Source: SP197 sp965242595 (lineage in GTDB: Bacteria > Pseudomonadota > Alphaproteobacteria > SP197). Taken from it: DNA of 64,000 nucleotides. The position numbers and the translations under genes were made by a program. The stretch covers positions 1,984,001-2,048,000 of the forward strand of contig OZ251464.1 of NCBI GenBank assembly GCA_965242595.1, written 5' to 3'. Every line of letters starts with the position of its first letter. Position 1 is the stretch's first letter. Below are positions 54,381 through 63,309 of this stretch, piece after piece. The notes under the pieces were generated by a model. That model worked only from the letters and a program-made list of their open reading frames with translations, had not been told where the DNA came from and searched no databases.

Positions 54381-54689
54381 TCGTTTTCCGACATGGTGCA
54401 GTCACCGCCCACCTAATCCATTTTCCTCCCTACCACCTTCCCCTACCTTGGCGCCCCCCACTCATCGCCACCCATGCTCCGGCCATGGCGGCAAGCGGCC
54501 CGGAAGGCCGAAGAGGCGCCCGGCCTTCGCCGCAGCCGCCCGCGCAAAGCCTCTTGGCAGCCGCACAGCTATCGAAGGCGGCAACGGCCACAGCGGCGCT
54601 CCCCGAGCCGGCCACCGGCACGATAAGCGACGGCAACAACCGCCGCAAGGGGACGATACCGCCCCCGCATGATGTGATCGACCTGCCGG
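54381..54689. other. Intergenic region upstream of Giant 1
   Basis: These 309 bases separate Giant 1 from the small membrane protein gene. Short frames on both strands are Pro/Arg/Gly-rich and not convincing. No tRNA, clear terminator or repeat is visible. Regulatory sequence for Giant 1 probably lies here or just inside 54314-54380. Confidence 0.4.
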
Positions 54690-54977
54690 TCAGGCGCGGC
54701 CCGGAGCGCCGAAAGGCCCTAAAAGGCCCCCGGCCATGGCGAGCACGAGGGCCGCGATGAAACCCATGGCCCATCGCATGAAGCGAAGCTCAACTCTGAG
54801 CTCGTGAATATCGGCCCTGGTGGCCAGTTCGCCCCGGTCGGCAGTGCTGGCCTGGCGAACGACACCGGCGATGGCGGCGCTCAGAGCCGGCCCTTCACCA
54901 CCGCCACCACCCCGCGCCGGCCTAGGGCAGCAGCTTGATGAGAGCCACCACAGCGGCAACGGCGGCGCACAAACCAC
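54690..54977 (-). CDS. Small coiled-coil plus TM protein, DUF1640-like
   Basis: The product is up to 95 residues from a GTG at 54977. The first 30 residues are Pro/Gly-rich, overlap the preceding gene and are probably not translated, so the true start is uncertain. The credible part is ELATRADIHELRVELRFMRW followed by a membrane helix (AMGFIAALVLAMAGGLLG). This matches the short coiled-coil/C-terminal TM layout of DUF1640 (CCDC90-like) proteins. It follows a similar small gene, suggesting a tandem pair. Function is unknown. Confidence 0.5.
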   Translation of the reverse strand: MVCAPPLPLWWLSSSCCPRPARGGGGGEGPALSAAIAGVVRQASTADRGELATRADIHELRVELRFMRWAMGFIAALVLAMAGGLLGPFGAPGRA

Positions 54978-55182
54978 CGTAGAACCGAACCGTCATGCGC
55001 GTCTCGAGGCGGGCAAGGCCGGTTTCCAGGTCCGCCTTGGTCGCGACGCTCCCCGACATATGAGCGTGCATCGACCTGGCGTGCGCATCCGCATGGGCCT
55101 TGGCCTGCTGCTCATCGACCCCGGCCGCCTTCAGCAACTCGATGTAATCGAGCTTGTCGAAAGGCGTGGCACCGTTCGCCAT
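54922..55182 (-). CDS. Small coiled-coil plus TM protein, DUF1640 family
   Basis: The product is 86 residues: FDKLDYIELLKAAGVDEQQA, an Ala/His-rich helix, VATKADLETGLARLETRM, then a C-terminal membrane helix (FYGGLCAAVAAVVALIKLL). The layout is characteristic of bacterial DUF1640/CCDC90-like proteins, which are often encoded in pairs; their role is not established. The start MANGATPFDK is supported by family-like N-terminal spacing, although the ribosome-binding site (GGGCGG) is weak. Confidence 0.75.
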   Translation of the reverse strand: MANGATPFDKLDYIELLKAAGVDEQQAKAHADAHARSMHAHMSGSVATKADLETGLARLETRMTVRFYGGLCAAVAAVVALIKLLP

Positions 55183-55300
55183 GATCTGCCGCCCAGCCCG
55201 TTTACACCCTGGTACACCACGCCCCCGCCGTCAACACCCCCACACCGCCATCGCCCCCAGGCCACCGGCGTCGGGCCAAGGCCCCCCCTCAAGATACCGT

Positions 55301-55376
55301 TGGTGAGCCCGCAGGGACTCGAACCCTGGACCCTCTGATTAAAAGTCAGATGCTCTACCAGCTGAGCTACAGGCTC
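55301..55376 (-). tRNA. tRNA-Lys (anticodon TTT)
   Basis: A 76-base cloverleaf with encoded CCA. The acceptor stem is GAGCCTG/CGGGCTC (one T-G wobble). The D-arm is AGCTCAGCTGGTAGAGC, and the anticodon stem TCTGA/TCAGA encloses the loop CTTTTAA with anticodon TTT. The T-arm is CAGGG TTCGAGT CCCTG. The 3' end faces the DUF1640 and Giant 1 genes. Confidence 0.97.
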
Positions 55377-55643
55377 CACGGGAACATGCCGCGCTCTTCA
55401 AACCCGGCACGGGGGCGTGCTGTTGTTCAGTGACGCCAAGCGCACCCTATAGCCACAAAGGCAGGCGGTCAACCGGCCACCCCGGTTCAGGACGCAGAAA
55501 TCGCCACGCGGGCGGCGTCCGGCACGCACCACCGGGCCGCGGCATCCCCGAAACGGGCACGGCTGCCTTCCCCGCCGCCAGGGAAGGGAAGGTCCAGGCT
55601 GCCGCTCCCGCGCCATCGCCAGCGATATCGGACCGCTCCAGGT

Positions 55644-57044
55644 TCAGGACGAACCGTCGCCACCCTTCGGAAAGCCGTCGCCGTCATGCCGGTCGCCGGT
55701 CAGTTCCGGGGCCTGGAGCGCGCGGGCTTCCAGTTCGATCGGCGTGATTTCGTCAACCATGCTGCCCTTCGGCGCCGCGCCCAGCCTCTCGAATCTCCGC
55801 GCAGTCGGCAGAACGCGGCCCTCGAGCGAACCGACGCTCATGTTGTAGCGATCGACCGCTTGACGAAGAGCTTTGCCGAGATTGCCCATGCGCCCACCGA
55901 AAAATTTGATCCGTTCGAACAATTCGCGGGCAAGGTCGAACACGGCCTGGGTGTTCTCCGCCAGCTTGTGCTGCTGCCATCCATAAGCGATCGCCTTCAC
56001 CAGGGCGATGAAGCTCATCGGGGTGGCGATCAGAACGCGGTTCGAGACCGCCTGCTCGAACAACTCCGGATCGCGTTCGACGGCCGCCGAATAAAACGGC
56101 TCGCCGGGAATGAACATCACGACAAAGTCGGGCGTGACCGACAGCGCCTGCCAGTATTCCTTCGACGCAAGATCGCGCACATGGTTGCGGACATGATGAA
56201 CATGGTTCGCCATGTGCTGGGCGCGTTCCTCCTCGTCGCTGGCCTCCACCGCGGCGAGATACCCCTCCAGAGGCGTTTTCGCATCGACGACGATGGATTT
56301 ATCACCGGGCAGGCGGATGATGGCATCGGGCCGCAGACGGCGCTCCTCGCCGACGGTCGCTTGCGTCACGAAATCCACATGCTCGCTCATGCCCGCCATT
56401 TCGAGGACGTTCTTCAGCTGATATTCGCCCCAGCGCCCGCGCGTCTGCGGCTGCCGGAGCGCCTGCACCAGCCGATTCGTCTCCGTCTTCAAACGCAACT
56501 GCCCCTCGCTAAGGGTTTTAACCTGCTCCGTGACGGCGCTATAGGCCCCTTCCCGCGCCTTTTCGATCTCGCCGACCTTTTGCTCGAACTTGTCCAGGCT
56601 CTCGCCGATCGGCTTGACCAGCGTCTCGATCGCCTGCTGCCTCCTGGCCAGATCCTCGTCGGAACTGGCCTTGTGCTTTTCGAACCGCTCCGTCACCCGA
56701 TCCAGGAAATTTCTGCTGTTCTTTTCAAGCGCCTCGGCGGCCAGCAGCGCGAATTTTCGCTCGATCTCGGCAGCCATGCCCTTCAGCTCCTCGACGCGAG
56801 CCTCATGGTTCTGCCGTTCCGTCTTCAAACTGGTCTCGGCGATAGCCTTCTCCCCCAACAGCCGCTCGCGCTCGGACCGCTCGCGCTCCACAGTCTCCGC
56901 CGCACTCGCCTCCGCCGCATTCGCCCGCTCCTCAGCAGCGGCAGTCCTGGAGCGTTCCGGGCGAACGAAGGCCAGCCAAGCGGCGATACCCCCAAGGCCG
57001 AACCCGATCACCGCCATCAAAACATCGCCCATCTCGAACGTCAT
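55644..57044 (-). CDS. rmuC: DNA recombination protein RmuC
   Basis: The product is 466 residues, the usual size. An N-terminal membrane anchor (about 9-26) is followed by a long coiled coil (about 30-190). The RmuC nuclease-like domain shows RGRWGEYQLKNVLEMAGM, LRPDAIIRLPGDKSIVVDAK, KEYWQALSVTPDFVVMFIPG and RVLIATPMSFIALVKAIAYGW. RmuC limits recombination at inverted repeats in Escherichia coli and has a restriction-endonuclease-like fold. Start: ATG with GGAGGG four bases upstream. It lies alone between tRNA-Lys and the pentapeptide gene, with about 270 bases of featureless sequence downstream. Confidence 0.95.
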   Translation of the reverse strand: MTFEMGDVLMAVIGFGLGGIAAWLAFVRPERSRTAAAEERANAAEASAAETVERERSERERLLGEKAIAETSLKTERQNHEARVEELKGMAAEIERKFALLAAEALEKNSRNFLDRVTERFEKHKASSDEDLARRQQAIETLVKPIGESLDKFEQKVGEIEKAREGAYSAVTEQVKTLSEGQLRLKTETNRLVQALRQPQTRGRWGEYQLKNVLEMAGMSEHVDFVTQATVGEERRLRPDAIIRLPGDKSIVVDAKTPLEGYLAAVEASDEEERAQHMANHVHHVRNHVRDLASKEYWQALSVTPDFVVMFIPGEPFYSAAVERDPELFEQAVSNRVLIATPMSFIALVKAIAYGWQQHKLAENTQAVFDLARELFERIKFFGGRMGNLGKALRQAVDRYNMSVGSLEGRVLPTARRFERLGAAPKGSMVDEITPIELEARALQAPELTGDRHDGDGFPKGGDGSS

Positions 57045-57242
57045 CGCTCCCTCCGTCGCCGTGCCGAAGGCCCGCCCAGTGCAGCGGCGACCAGCCTTCC
57101 CGGTCCCGCGCCGCTATATCGCAGAAAGTCTGCTTGAAGACCAGCCCTCTCCCTCAGCGCCGCCTCGCCGAAGCCCGAACTGGCAGCCCAAACCGCCCTC
57201 GTTCCCGGTCAGCCAGGGCAGGATGAGCATCGGTTATCTCTT

Positions 57243-58568
57243 CTACGGCTCCGGGACACCACGCATAGAGCTTTCATATTCAGCGATCCACCGTTCGGCC
57301 TCTTCCGTGGTGTAAGAACCAGTGATGACGCCACTATCTTCTGGCGGTTCATGGCTCGGCGGCCGGTCGATATGAGGCTCCAGTTTCTGACGCAATTCCT
57401 TCGCTTCTGTGTCGGGCATATCCTCGACGAGAGAGTCTGCGTCTTCTCGGTTCAAACCACCCGAGAAAATCACCTCCGACAGATCGCTCTCCTGATCGAT
57501 CCTCGTGCGAATGTGCGCTTCGAAAGGCGATCCTGTGGTAAACTCGCAGATAACTCCATGCAGCTGCACACCGAAAAGGTATGCTCCTTGTAGTCTCGCC
57601 GAGAAAAGATTTGCCCCTTGTAGTTCAGCCCAAAAAAGATTTGCCCCTTGTAGTTGTGCATTGACAAGAGTGCTACCTTGTAGATGCGCCCCGAAAAGAT
57701 AGGCCCCTTGCAAATATGTACAGAACAAGCGCGCCCCTTGCAATTTCGCTTCAAAAAGATCCGCCCCTCGCAGTTGCGCGCTAAGGAGTGTTGCCCCCTG
57801 CAGCTGTGCATAGTGGAGTGTAACTCCCTGTAATTGCGCCTTGTGGAGCGATGCTATTTGCAGACAAACATTGATAAGATTTGCGCCCTGCATGTGCGCC
57901 AAGTCAAGATTTGCTCCGTTCAACCAGCTGCCCTGCAAATTGATGCTACAACCCTTGAATACCTCATACTCTTGCACGAACAGCAGCGTCAACAGGCTCT
58001 GAATCTCTTCCGAAGGCTTAGATTCGTGTTCCTCTCGATACCCGGTCTTGCCTGTCGTCTGGCGGATATGGGCACAGAGGATGTCCAGCACCGTCTGTCG
58101 CAGATCCTCGGTATCCTTCGCCAGGTGGAAAAGCTCATAGGCCCCACCCAAACGTGCGGAAACCGAGTCATGACCCAAATGCCCAATGGCGTTCTTCAGC
58201 CGCTCCTGGCGCCGCCCATCCTCCGCGCCCCGGTTGGCCTCAACCTGCGCCTCTGCGACCTGCACCTGCGCCTTGGCGGTTTCTTCCATCGCCACAGCGC
58301 GGCGGTTGGCGACCGCCACTCCGATGGCGATCAGGACGCCGCCCATGACCGTGGCGATGGATGCCAGGACCGTGAACTTGCCTGTGGGTTCGTTCGGAGA
58401 CTCGGCCGGTATGCCGAGACGAGAGAGCATCCACGGCAGGCCGATGTCGAACAGGGCAGCCATGAGGGCTGCAAGCAGCCCGACCAGCGCAACGACCAGG
58501 GCCGCGAGAAGATACCGCCTCCCCCAAGCCCACACCCGCTTCATCGCGGCGGCGCTCCTAGCCTTCAT
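57243..58568 (-). CDS. Two-TM pentapeptide-repeat protein
   Basis: The product is 441 residues from the ATG at 58568, which overlaps the previous stop as ATGA. Two membrane helices lie at about 19-40 (LLAALVVALVGLLAALMAAL) and 66-87, followed by a charged helical stretch (AMEETAKAQVQVAEAQVEAN). Then comes the conserved core AIGHLGHDSVSARLGGAYELFHLAKD...LLTLLFVQEYEVF. About 26 pentapeptides follow (roughly 213-345) with the recurring LQGAxLF pattern, forming a right-handed beta-helix, and then an acidic, probably disordered tail. The function of this membrane subfamily is unknown. The repeat-coding DNA has lower GC than its surroundings. It is translationally coupled to the upstream gene. Confidence 0.85.
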   Translation of the reverse strand: MKARSAAAMKRVWAWGRRYLLAALVVALVGLLAALMAALFDIGLPWMLSRLGIPAESPNEPTGKFTVLASIATVMGGVLIAIGVAVANRRAVAMEETAKAQVQVAEAQVEANRGAEDGRRQERLKNAIGHLGHDSVSARLGGAYELFHLAKDTEDLRQTVLDILCAHIRQTTGKTGYREEHESKPSEEIQSLLTLLFVQEYEVFKGCSINLQGSWLNGANLDLAHMQGANLINVCLQIASLHKAQLQGVTLHYAQLQGATLLSAQLRGADLFEAKLQGARLFCTYLQGAYLFGAHLQGSTLVNAQLQGANLFWAELQGANLFSARLQGAYLFGVQLHGVICEFTTGSPFEAHIRTRIDQESDLSEVIFSGGLNREDADSLVEDMPDTEAKELRQKLEPHIDRPPSHEPPEDSGVITGSYTTEEAERWIAEYESSMRGVPEP

Positions 58569-59110
58569 CGCGGCTCGAACGCCCGCATCGTCTCCCGCGC
58601 CCACGCCTCGCCAGCCTTGCGGTCGGACTCGGTCATGGCGCCAAGGTCGCGAAACAGGACTCGGGAAACGCGCCTCTTCATACCCACAGCAGGGCGCTCA
58701 TAGCTGATCGACCAGCGAAAAATGCTCCCTTCCCGCAGCTTCGCGGCCTCGTCGTCCGAGAGAGCGGATATGGGAATCCTCGCCTCTTCCCCCTCGCGCC
58801 TCGCGCCGGCCGTCAGATCGACCAGACGCGCCACGAACCCCTCTTCACCGATCTCGACGACATATCCTTCCCACTCCTGCAAGGCATGAAAGGTCACGGA
58901 CAGCGGGCGGCGCGGTGGCAGCGGCGGCAAGCTCACGGCCCGGAAAAGGCCGTCGGCACCCTGCCGGCCACCAGTGGACAAGCCGTCCGCCGCAGCGTTC
59001 GAATCGCGTGAACCGGTTCCAGAGGCAGCACCTGCTTCCACATCGACGCTGACGCGTTCTTCGGAAGCGCTGCCCGGCAAACCCGCCGTGAACCGACCCG
59101 GCTGCGACAT
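58565..59110 (-). CDS. Hypothetical protein coupled to the pentapeptide-repeat protein
   Basis: The product is 181 residues. The start at 59110 is chosen for its AAGGAAGG ribosome-binding site seven bases upstream; in-frame starts at 59143 and 59230 lack one. The first 70 residues are low-complexity Ser/Gly/Ala and probably disordered. The conserved part begins at about 72: RPLSVTFHALQEWEGYVVEI, EEGFVARLVDLTAG, RIPISALSDDEAAKLREGSI, FRWSISYERPAVGMKRRVSR. It looks like a small beta-rich domain. I recall the pattern as a recurrent uncharacterised family and assign no function. The stop overlaps the start of the next gene (ATGA). Confidence 0.7.
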   Translation of the reverse strand: MSQPGRFTAGLPGSASEERVSVDVEAGAASGTGSRDSNAAADGLSTGGRQGADGLFRAVSLPPLPPRRPLSVTFHALQEWEGYVVEIGEEGFVARLVDLTAGARREGEEARIPISALSDDEAAKLREGSIFRWSISYERPAVGMKRRVSRVLFRDLGAMTESDRKAGEAWARETMRAFEPR

Positions 59111-59354
59111 CGACCGGCCTTCCTTGCCATCCGCCAGAGACATGACCCGCTCGACAATATCGTCCCGGCCTGCGTCATCGAAGGCCGCGCGGCGCGAACC
59201 GCATCTCCCCATCCCCAGCCTCACCCACACCCTGCCCGCCGCTGCCAGCCATGTCCACCTCGCCCCGGCTCAACATGCCACCTCCCCCACCCTTGCCCGC
59301 CCAACGCCCCCATGCCACCCTGCCCCCGCCCACAGGCAGCGGTGAGGGGCAACG

Positions 59355-62351
59355 ATGCCGAAAGCGAAAACCATCGCCGCCCTGTCATGCGCCCTGTGGC
59401 TGGTCTCGCCGGTCGCCGCCCTGGCGGCCTGGCCGTCCTGCGACAACTGGAACACGCAGTCATTCTTCGAGGCCGCCACGGCCGCGGACGTCACCCGCTG
59501 CCTGAATGCCGGCGCCGACCCCAATGCGCGGCCCTTGTATAAGGAAACACCCCTGCTCTATGCGGCAGAGTTCAGCGCAACCCCAGCGGTGGTGGAAGCG
59601 CTGCTGGACGCCGGTGCCGACCCCAACGCGCGGACTTTCTGGGGATGGACACCTCTGCACAAAGCGGCGGCCAGCAATATCCCAGCGGTGGTGGAAGCGT
59701 TGCTGGACGCCGGTGCCGACCCCAACGCGCAGGCCATCCCCTACCCGGAAGGCAATAAACGGACACCCCTGCACGTGGCGGCGGCGTTCAACGAGGTCCC
59801 AACGGTGGTGGCGGCGCTACTGGACGCCGGCGCCAACCCGGAAGCACGTGACAAAGACAGAGCGACGCCCCTGCACCATGCAGCGGCGTGGAGCGAAACC
59901 CCGGCGGTGGTGGCGACGCTGCTGGACGCCGGCGCCAACCTGGAAGCGCGTGACGAAAATGGAGCGACACCCCTGCACTATGCGGCGGCAGGGAGCAAAA
60001 CCCCAGCGGTGGTAACAGCGCTGCTGGATACCGGCGCCGCCCTCGAAGCGCGGACCGAAGGCAGAGCGACGCCCCTGCACTATGCGGCACAGTGGAGCGA
60101 AACCCCGGCGGTGGTGGTGGCACTGCTGGACGCCGGCGCTGTCCTCGAAGCGCGTGACGAAGATAGAGCGACACCCCTGCACCGGGCGGCGGCAAAGAGC
60201 GAAACCCCGGCGGTGGTGGCGGCACTGCTGGACGCCGGTGCCAACCCGATGGCAAAGGATGCGAACGGCCGCGTTCCCTGGGAACTCATGGCGGACGCCT
60301 CCTCCCTCCAGGACACGGGGGCCGGTCGGCGTCTGAAAGAGGCGCCTTTCTGCGCCGACTGGAACACGCAGTCATTCTTCGAGGCCGCCACGGCCGCGGA
60401 TGTCACCCGCTGCCTGAATGCCGGCGCCGACCCCAATGCGCGGCCCTTGTATAAAGAAACACCCCTGCTCTATGCGGCAGAGTTCAGCACAACCCCAGCG
60501 GTGGTGGCAGCGCTGCTGGACGCTGGTGCCGACCTCAACGCGCGGACTTTCTGGGGATGGACACCCCTGCACAGGGCGGCGACCGGCAATATTCCAGCAG
60601 TGGTGGAAACACTGCTGGATGCCGGTGCCGACCCCAATGCGCGGGACTCGCATGAAAAAACACCCTTGCACTATGCCGCGGCCGGCAATATCCCAGCAGT
60701 GGTGGAAGCGTTGCTGGACGCCGGTGCCAACCCCAACGCGCAGGCCGAACCCCTCCCGCTTGGCAAGAAAAAGACACCCCTGCACTATGCGGCGGCACGC
60801 AGCAAAGCCCCAGCGGTGGTGGCAGCGCTGCTGAACGCCGGTGCCGACCTGGAAGCGCGGACCGAAGACGGAGCGACACCCCTGCACTATGCAGCGCAGT
60901 GGAACGAAACCCCGGCGGTGGTGGCGGCGCTGCTGGATGCCGGTGCCAACCCGATAGCAAGAGATGCCAGGGATCGCATTCCCTGGGAACTCATGGCAGA
61001 CGACTCCCTCCTCCAGGGCACGAGGGTCGATCAGCGTCTGAAAGAGGCGCTGTTCTGTGTCGATTGGAACACGCGATCATTCTTCAAGACCGCCACGGTG
61101 TGGGATGTCGTGCGCTGCCTGAAAGCCGGCGTCGATCCGGGGGCGCGCGACAAAAACGGAGTAACACCCCTGCACTGGGTGGCGGCGTTCAGCGAGGCTC
61201 CGGCGGTGGTGGCAGCGCTGCTGGAGGCTGGCGCCGACCTGGAAGCGCAGGGGGGCACATCCGGACGGACACCCCTGCACCAGGCGGCGGCGTGGAGCGA
61301 AACCCCGGCGCTGGTAGCGGCGCTGCTGGAGGCCGGCGCCGACCTCGAAGCGCGTGACGATCACGGAGCGACACCCTTGCACTATGCAGCGGCAAAGAGC
61401 GAAACCCCGGCGGTGCTGGCGGCACTGCTGGAGGCTGGCGCCAATCTGAAAGCGCGGAACAAAGGCGGATGGACGCCCCTGCATTATGCGGCGGGAAACA
61501 AAACCCCGGCCGTCACAACTGCGCTGCTGGAGGCTGGCGCCGACCCGGAAACGCAGGACGAAAACGGAGCGACACCCCTGCACTATGCAGCGGCGTGGAG
61601 CGAAACCCCGGCGCTGGTGGCGGCACTGCTGGAGGCCGGCGCCAACCTGGAAGCGCGGACCGAAGACGAAGCGACACCCCTGCACTATGCGACGGCAAAG
61701 AGCGAAACCCCGGCAGTGGTGGCAGCGCTGCTGGCTGCCGGCGCCAACCTGGAAGCACAGGATCGCGACAGAGCGACGCCCCTGCACGTGGCGGCGCAGT
61801 GGAACGAAACCCCGGCGCTGGTGGCGGCGCTGCTGGAGGCCGGCGCCGACCCGACGGCAGAAGACACCCGCGGTCGCGTTCCCTGGAAGCTCATGCCAGA
61901 CGACTCCCCCCTCCAGGACACAGAGGCTGGGCAGCATCTGAAAGAGGCGCCATCCTGCAGCGACTGGAACACGCAGACATTCTTCGAGGTCGCCATGGCG
62001 GGGGATGTCGTCCGCTGCCTGAAGGCTGGCGCCGGCTCGGAGGCGCGGGACGAAGATGGAGCGACGCCCCTGCACCATGCGGCGGCAAAAAGCGCAACCC
62101 CGGCGGTGGTGACAGCATTGCTGGATGCTAGCGCCAACCTGGAAGCGCAGGATCGGGGCGGAGAAACACCCCTGCACTATGCGGCAAGGTGGAGCGCAAC
62201 CCCGGCGCTGGTGGCAGCGCTGCTGAACGCCGGCGCCGACCCGGCGGCAAAAAACGCCGAAGGCGCCATCCCCTGGCATCTCATACCGGACGACTCCCTT
62301 CTCCGGGGCACGGACCCCTATTGGCGGCTGAACGAGGGACGCTTCCCCTGA
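59355..62351 (+). CDS. Secreted ankyrin-repeat protein, four-block
   Basis: The product is 998 residues. GTGAGGGG about six bases before the ATG supports the start. Signal peptide of about 24 residues (KAKTIAALSCAL...AALA). The mature chain is built of about 25 ankyrin repeats (TPLHYAAxxSETPAVVAALLDAGANLEARDxx) grouped in four blocks. Each block opens with a cap C(x)DWNTQSFFEAATAADVTRC (near residues 29, 333, 568 and 867) and closes with RxPWELMADDSxLQGTxxxxRLKEA. Blocks 1 and 2 are nearly identical at DNA level, so the gene grew by block duplication. The likely location is the periplasm or outside the cell; partners are unknown. It is the only plus-strand gene here, divergent from the pentapeptide operon and convergent with its paralogue. 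Confidence 0.9.
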   Translation: MPKAKTIAALSCALWLVSPVAALAAWPSCDNWNTQSFFEAATAADVTRCLNAGADPNARPLYKETPLLYAAEFSATPAVVEALLDAGADPNARTFWGWTPLHKAAASNIPAVVEALLDAGADPNAQAIPYPEGNKRTPLHVAAAFNEVPTVVAALLDAGANPEARDKDRATPLHHAAAWSETPAVVATLLDAGANLEARDENGATPLHYAAAGSKTPAVVTALLDTGAALEARTEGRATPLHYAAQWSETPAVVVALLDAGAVLEARDEDRATPLHRAAAKSETPAVVAALLDAGANPMAKDANGRVPWELMADASSLQDTGAGRRLKEAPFCADWNTQSFFEAATAADVTRCLNAGADPNARPLYKETPLLYAAEFSTTPAVVAALLDAGADLNARTFWGWTPLHRAATGNIPAVVETLLDAGADPNARDSHEKTPLHYAAAGNIPAVVEALLDAGANPNAQAEPLPLGKKKTPLHYAAARSKAPAVVAALLNAGADLEARTEDGATPLHYAAQWNETPAVVAALLDAGANPIARDARDRIPWELMADDSLLQGTRVDQRLKEALFCVDWNTRSFFKTATVWDVVRCLKAGVDPGARDKNGVTPLHWVAAFSEAPAVVAALLEAGADLEAQGGTSGRTPLHQAAAWSETPALVAALLEAGADLEARDDHGATPLHYAAAKSETPAVLAALLEAGANLKARNKGGWTPLHYAAGNKTPAVTTALLEAGADPETQDENGATPLHYAAAWSETPALVAALLEAGANLEARTEDEATPLHYATAKSETPAVVAALLAAGANLEAQDRDRATPLHVAAQWNETPALVAALLEAGADPTAEDTRGRVPWKLMPDDSPLQDTEAGQHLKEAPSCSDWNTQTFFEVAMAGDVVRCLKAGAGSEARDEDGATPLHHAAAKSATPAVVTALLDASANLEAQDRGGETPLHYAARWSATPALVAALLNAGADPAAKNAEGAIPWHLIPDDSLLRGTDPYWRLNEGRFP

Positions 62352-62398
62352 CCCCCGTCTCCCGCGCCAGCGTTTCCGTCGCCGCCCCGCCCCCGAAC

Positions 62399-63193
62399 CT
62401 ACCCCCCGCCACCGAGCCGCCGCCACACCTCCGTCCCCATCAGCGGCGAGTCCTCCGGGACCAGCTCCCACGCCATATCGCCGCTGCCGGTTTTCGCCCC
62501 CACATCCGCTCCGGCGTCCAGCAACACCGTCACCACCTCCGGCGCCGTGCTGAAGGCCGCCCAGTGCAGCGGCGTCCAGTCTTCCTGGTCCCGCGCCTCC
62601 AGCTCCGCCCCTGCCGCCAGCAGCGCCGACGCCACCGCCGCATGGGCGCTCCATGCCGCCACCCAGTGCAGCGGCGTTCCCCCGCCCTCGTCCCGCGCCC
62701 CCACATCGGCCCCGCCCGCCAGCAGCGCCGAGGCCAGGGCGGGGCTGACGCCCGATTTCGCCGCCACATGCAGCGGCGTCCAGCCGTTCTCGTCCCGCGC
62801 CTCCAGGTCGGCGCCGCCCGCCAGCAGCGCCGCCACCACCGCCGGGGCCTCGCTCCACCGGGCCGCAAAGTGCAACGCCGTCCAGCTGCCCCCGGCCCGC
62901 GCCTCCACATCGGCGCCTGCTGCCAGCAGCGCCGCCACCACCGCGCCATCCGCGCTCCAGGTGGCCGCCCAGTGCAGCGGCTCCCGCCCGTCTTCGCCCC
63001 GCGCCTCCGCATCGGCGCCTGCCGCCAGGCAGCGGGCCACATCCGCCGGCGCGGCCGCCGCGAAGAAGGCTTGCGTGTTCCAGTCGCCGCAGGACAGCCC
63101 GGCCGCGGCGGACGGCGCCAGGGCAGAGATCGCCGCCCAGGCCACCGCCCCTGTCGCCGTCCAGATCGTCGCCGTCATCGCTTTCGCTCTCAT
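62399..63193 (-). CDS. Secreted ankyrin-repeat protein, single-block paralogue
   Basis: The product is 264 residues. The start has GGGGAGGAG six bases upstream. An N-terminal signal peptide (ATIWTATGAVAWAAISALA...AAA) leads to the same cap as in the neighbour (CGDWNTQAFFAAAAPADVARC). Six ankyrin repeats follow (PLHWAATWSADGAVVAALLAAGADVEARA), and it closes with AWELVPEDSPLMGTEVWRRLG. It is equivalent to a single block of the 998-residue protein, whose 3' end it faces across 47 bases. It is more Ala/Gly-rich and diverged, so the duplication is older than those inside the large protein. Confidence 0.9.
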   Translation of the reverse strand: MRAKAMTATIWTATGAVAWAAISALAPSAAAGLSCGDWNTQAFFAAAAPADVARCLAAGADAEARGEDGREPLHWAATWSADGAVVAALLAAGADVEARAGGSWTALHFAARWSEAPAVVAALLAGGADLEARDENGWTPLHVAAKSGVSPALASALLAGGADVGARDEGGGTPLHWVAAWSAHAAVASALLAAGAELEARDQEDWTPLHWAAFSTAPEVVTVLLDAGADVGAKTGSGDMAWELVPEDSPLMGTEVWRRLGGGG

Positions 63194-63309
63194 CGCGCGC
63201 TCCTCCCCGCCCTAGCCCACCACGCCGGTCCCGTCCCAACCCCGCCGCTCCGCCCCGGCCGCAAGGGTGTCACAGGGCCGCCCGCCCGCGCCCCTTCGCC
63301 GCCCCCCGC

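Noticed and set aside
54430..54774. Short frames on both strands upstream of Giant 1
   Set aside because: Low-complexity Arg/Gly/Pro products that overlap the end of a better-supported small membrane protein gene; no family resemblance.
59460..62137. Antisense frames inside the ankyrin gene, up to 720 codons on the minus strand
   Set aside because: They follow the ankyrin repeat period in the wrong frame. The plus-strand frame has signal peptide, ribosome-binding site and intact ankyrin motifs.
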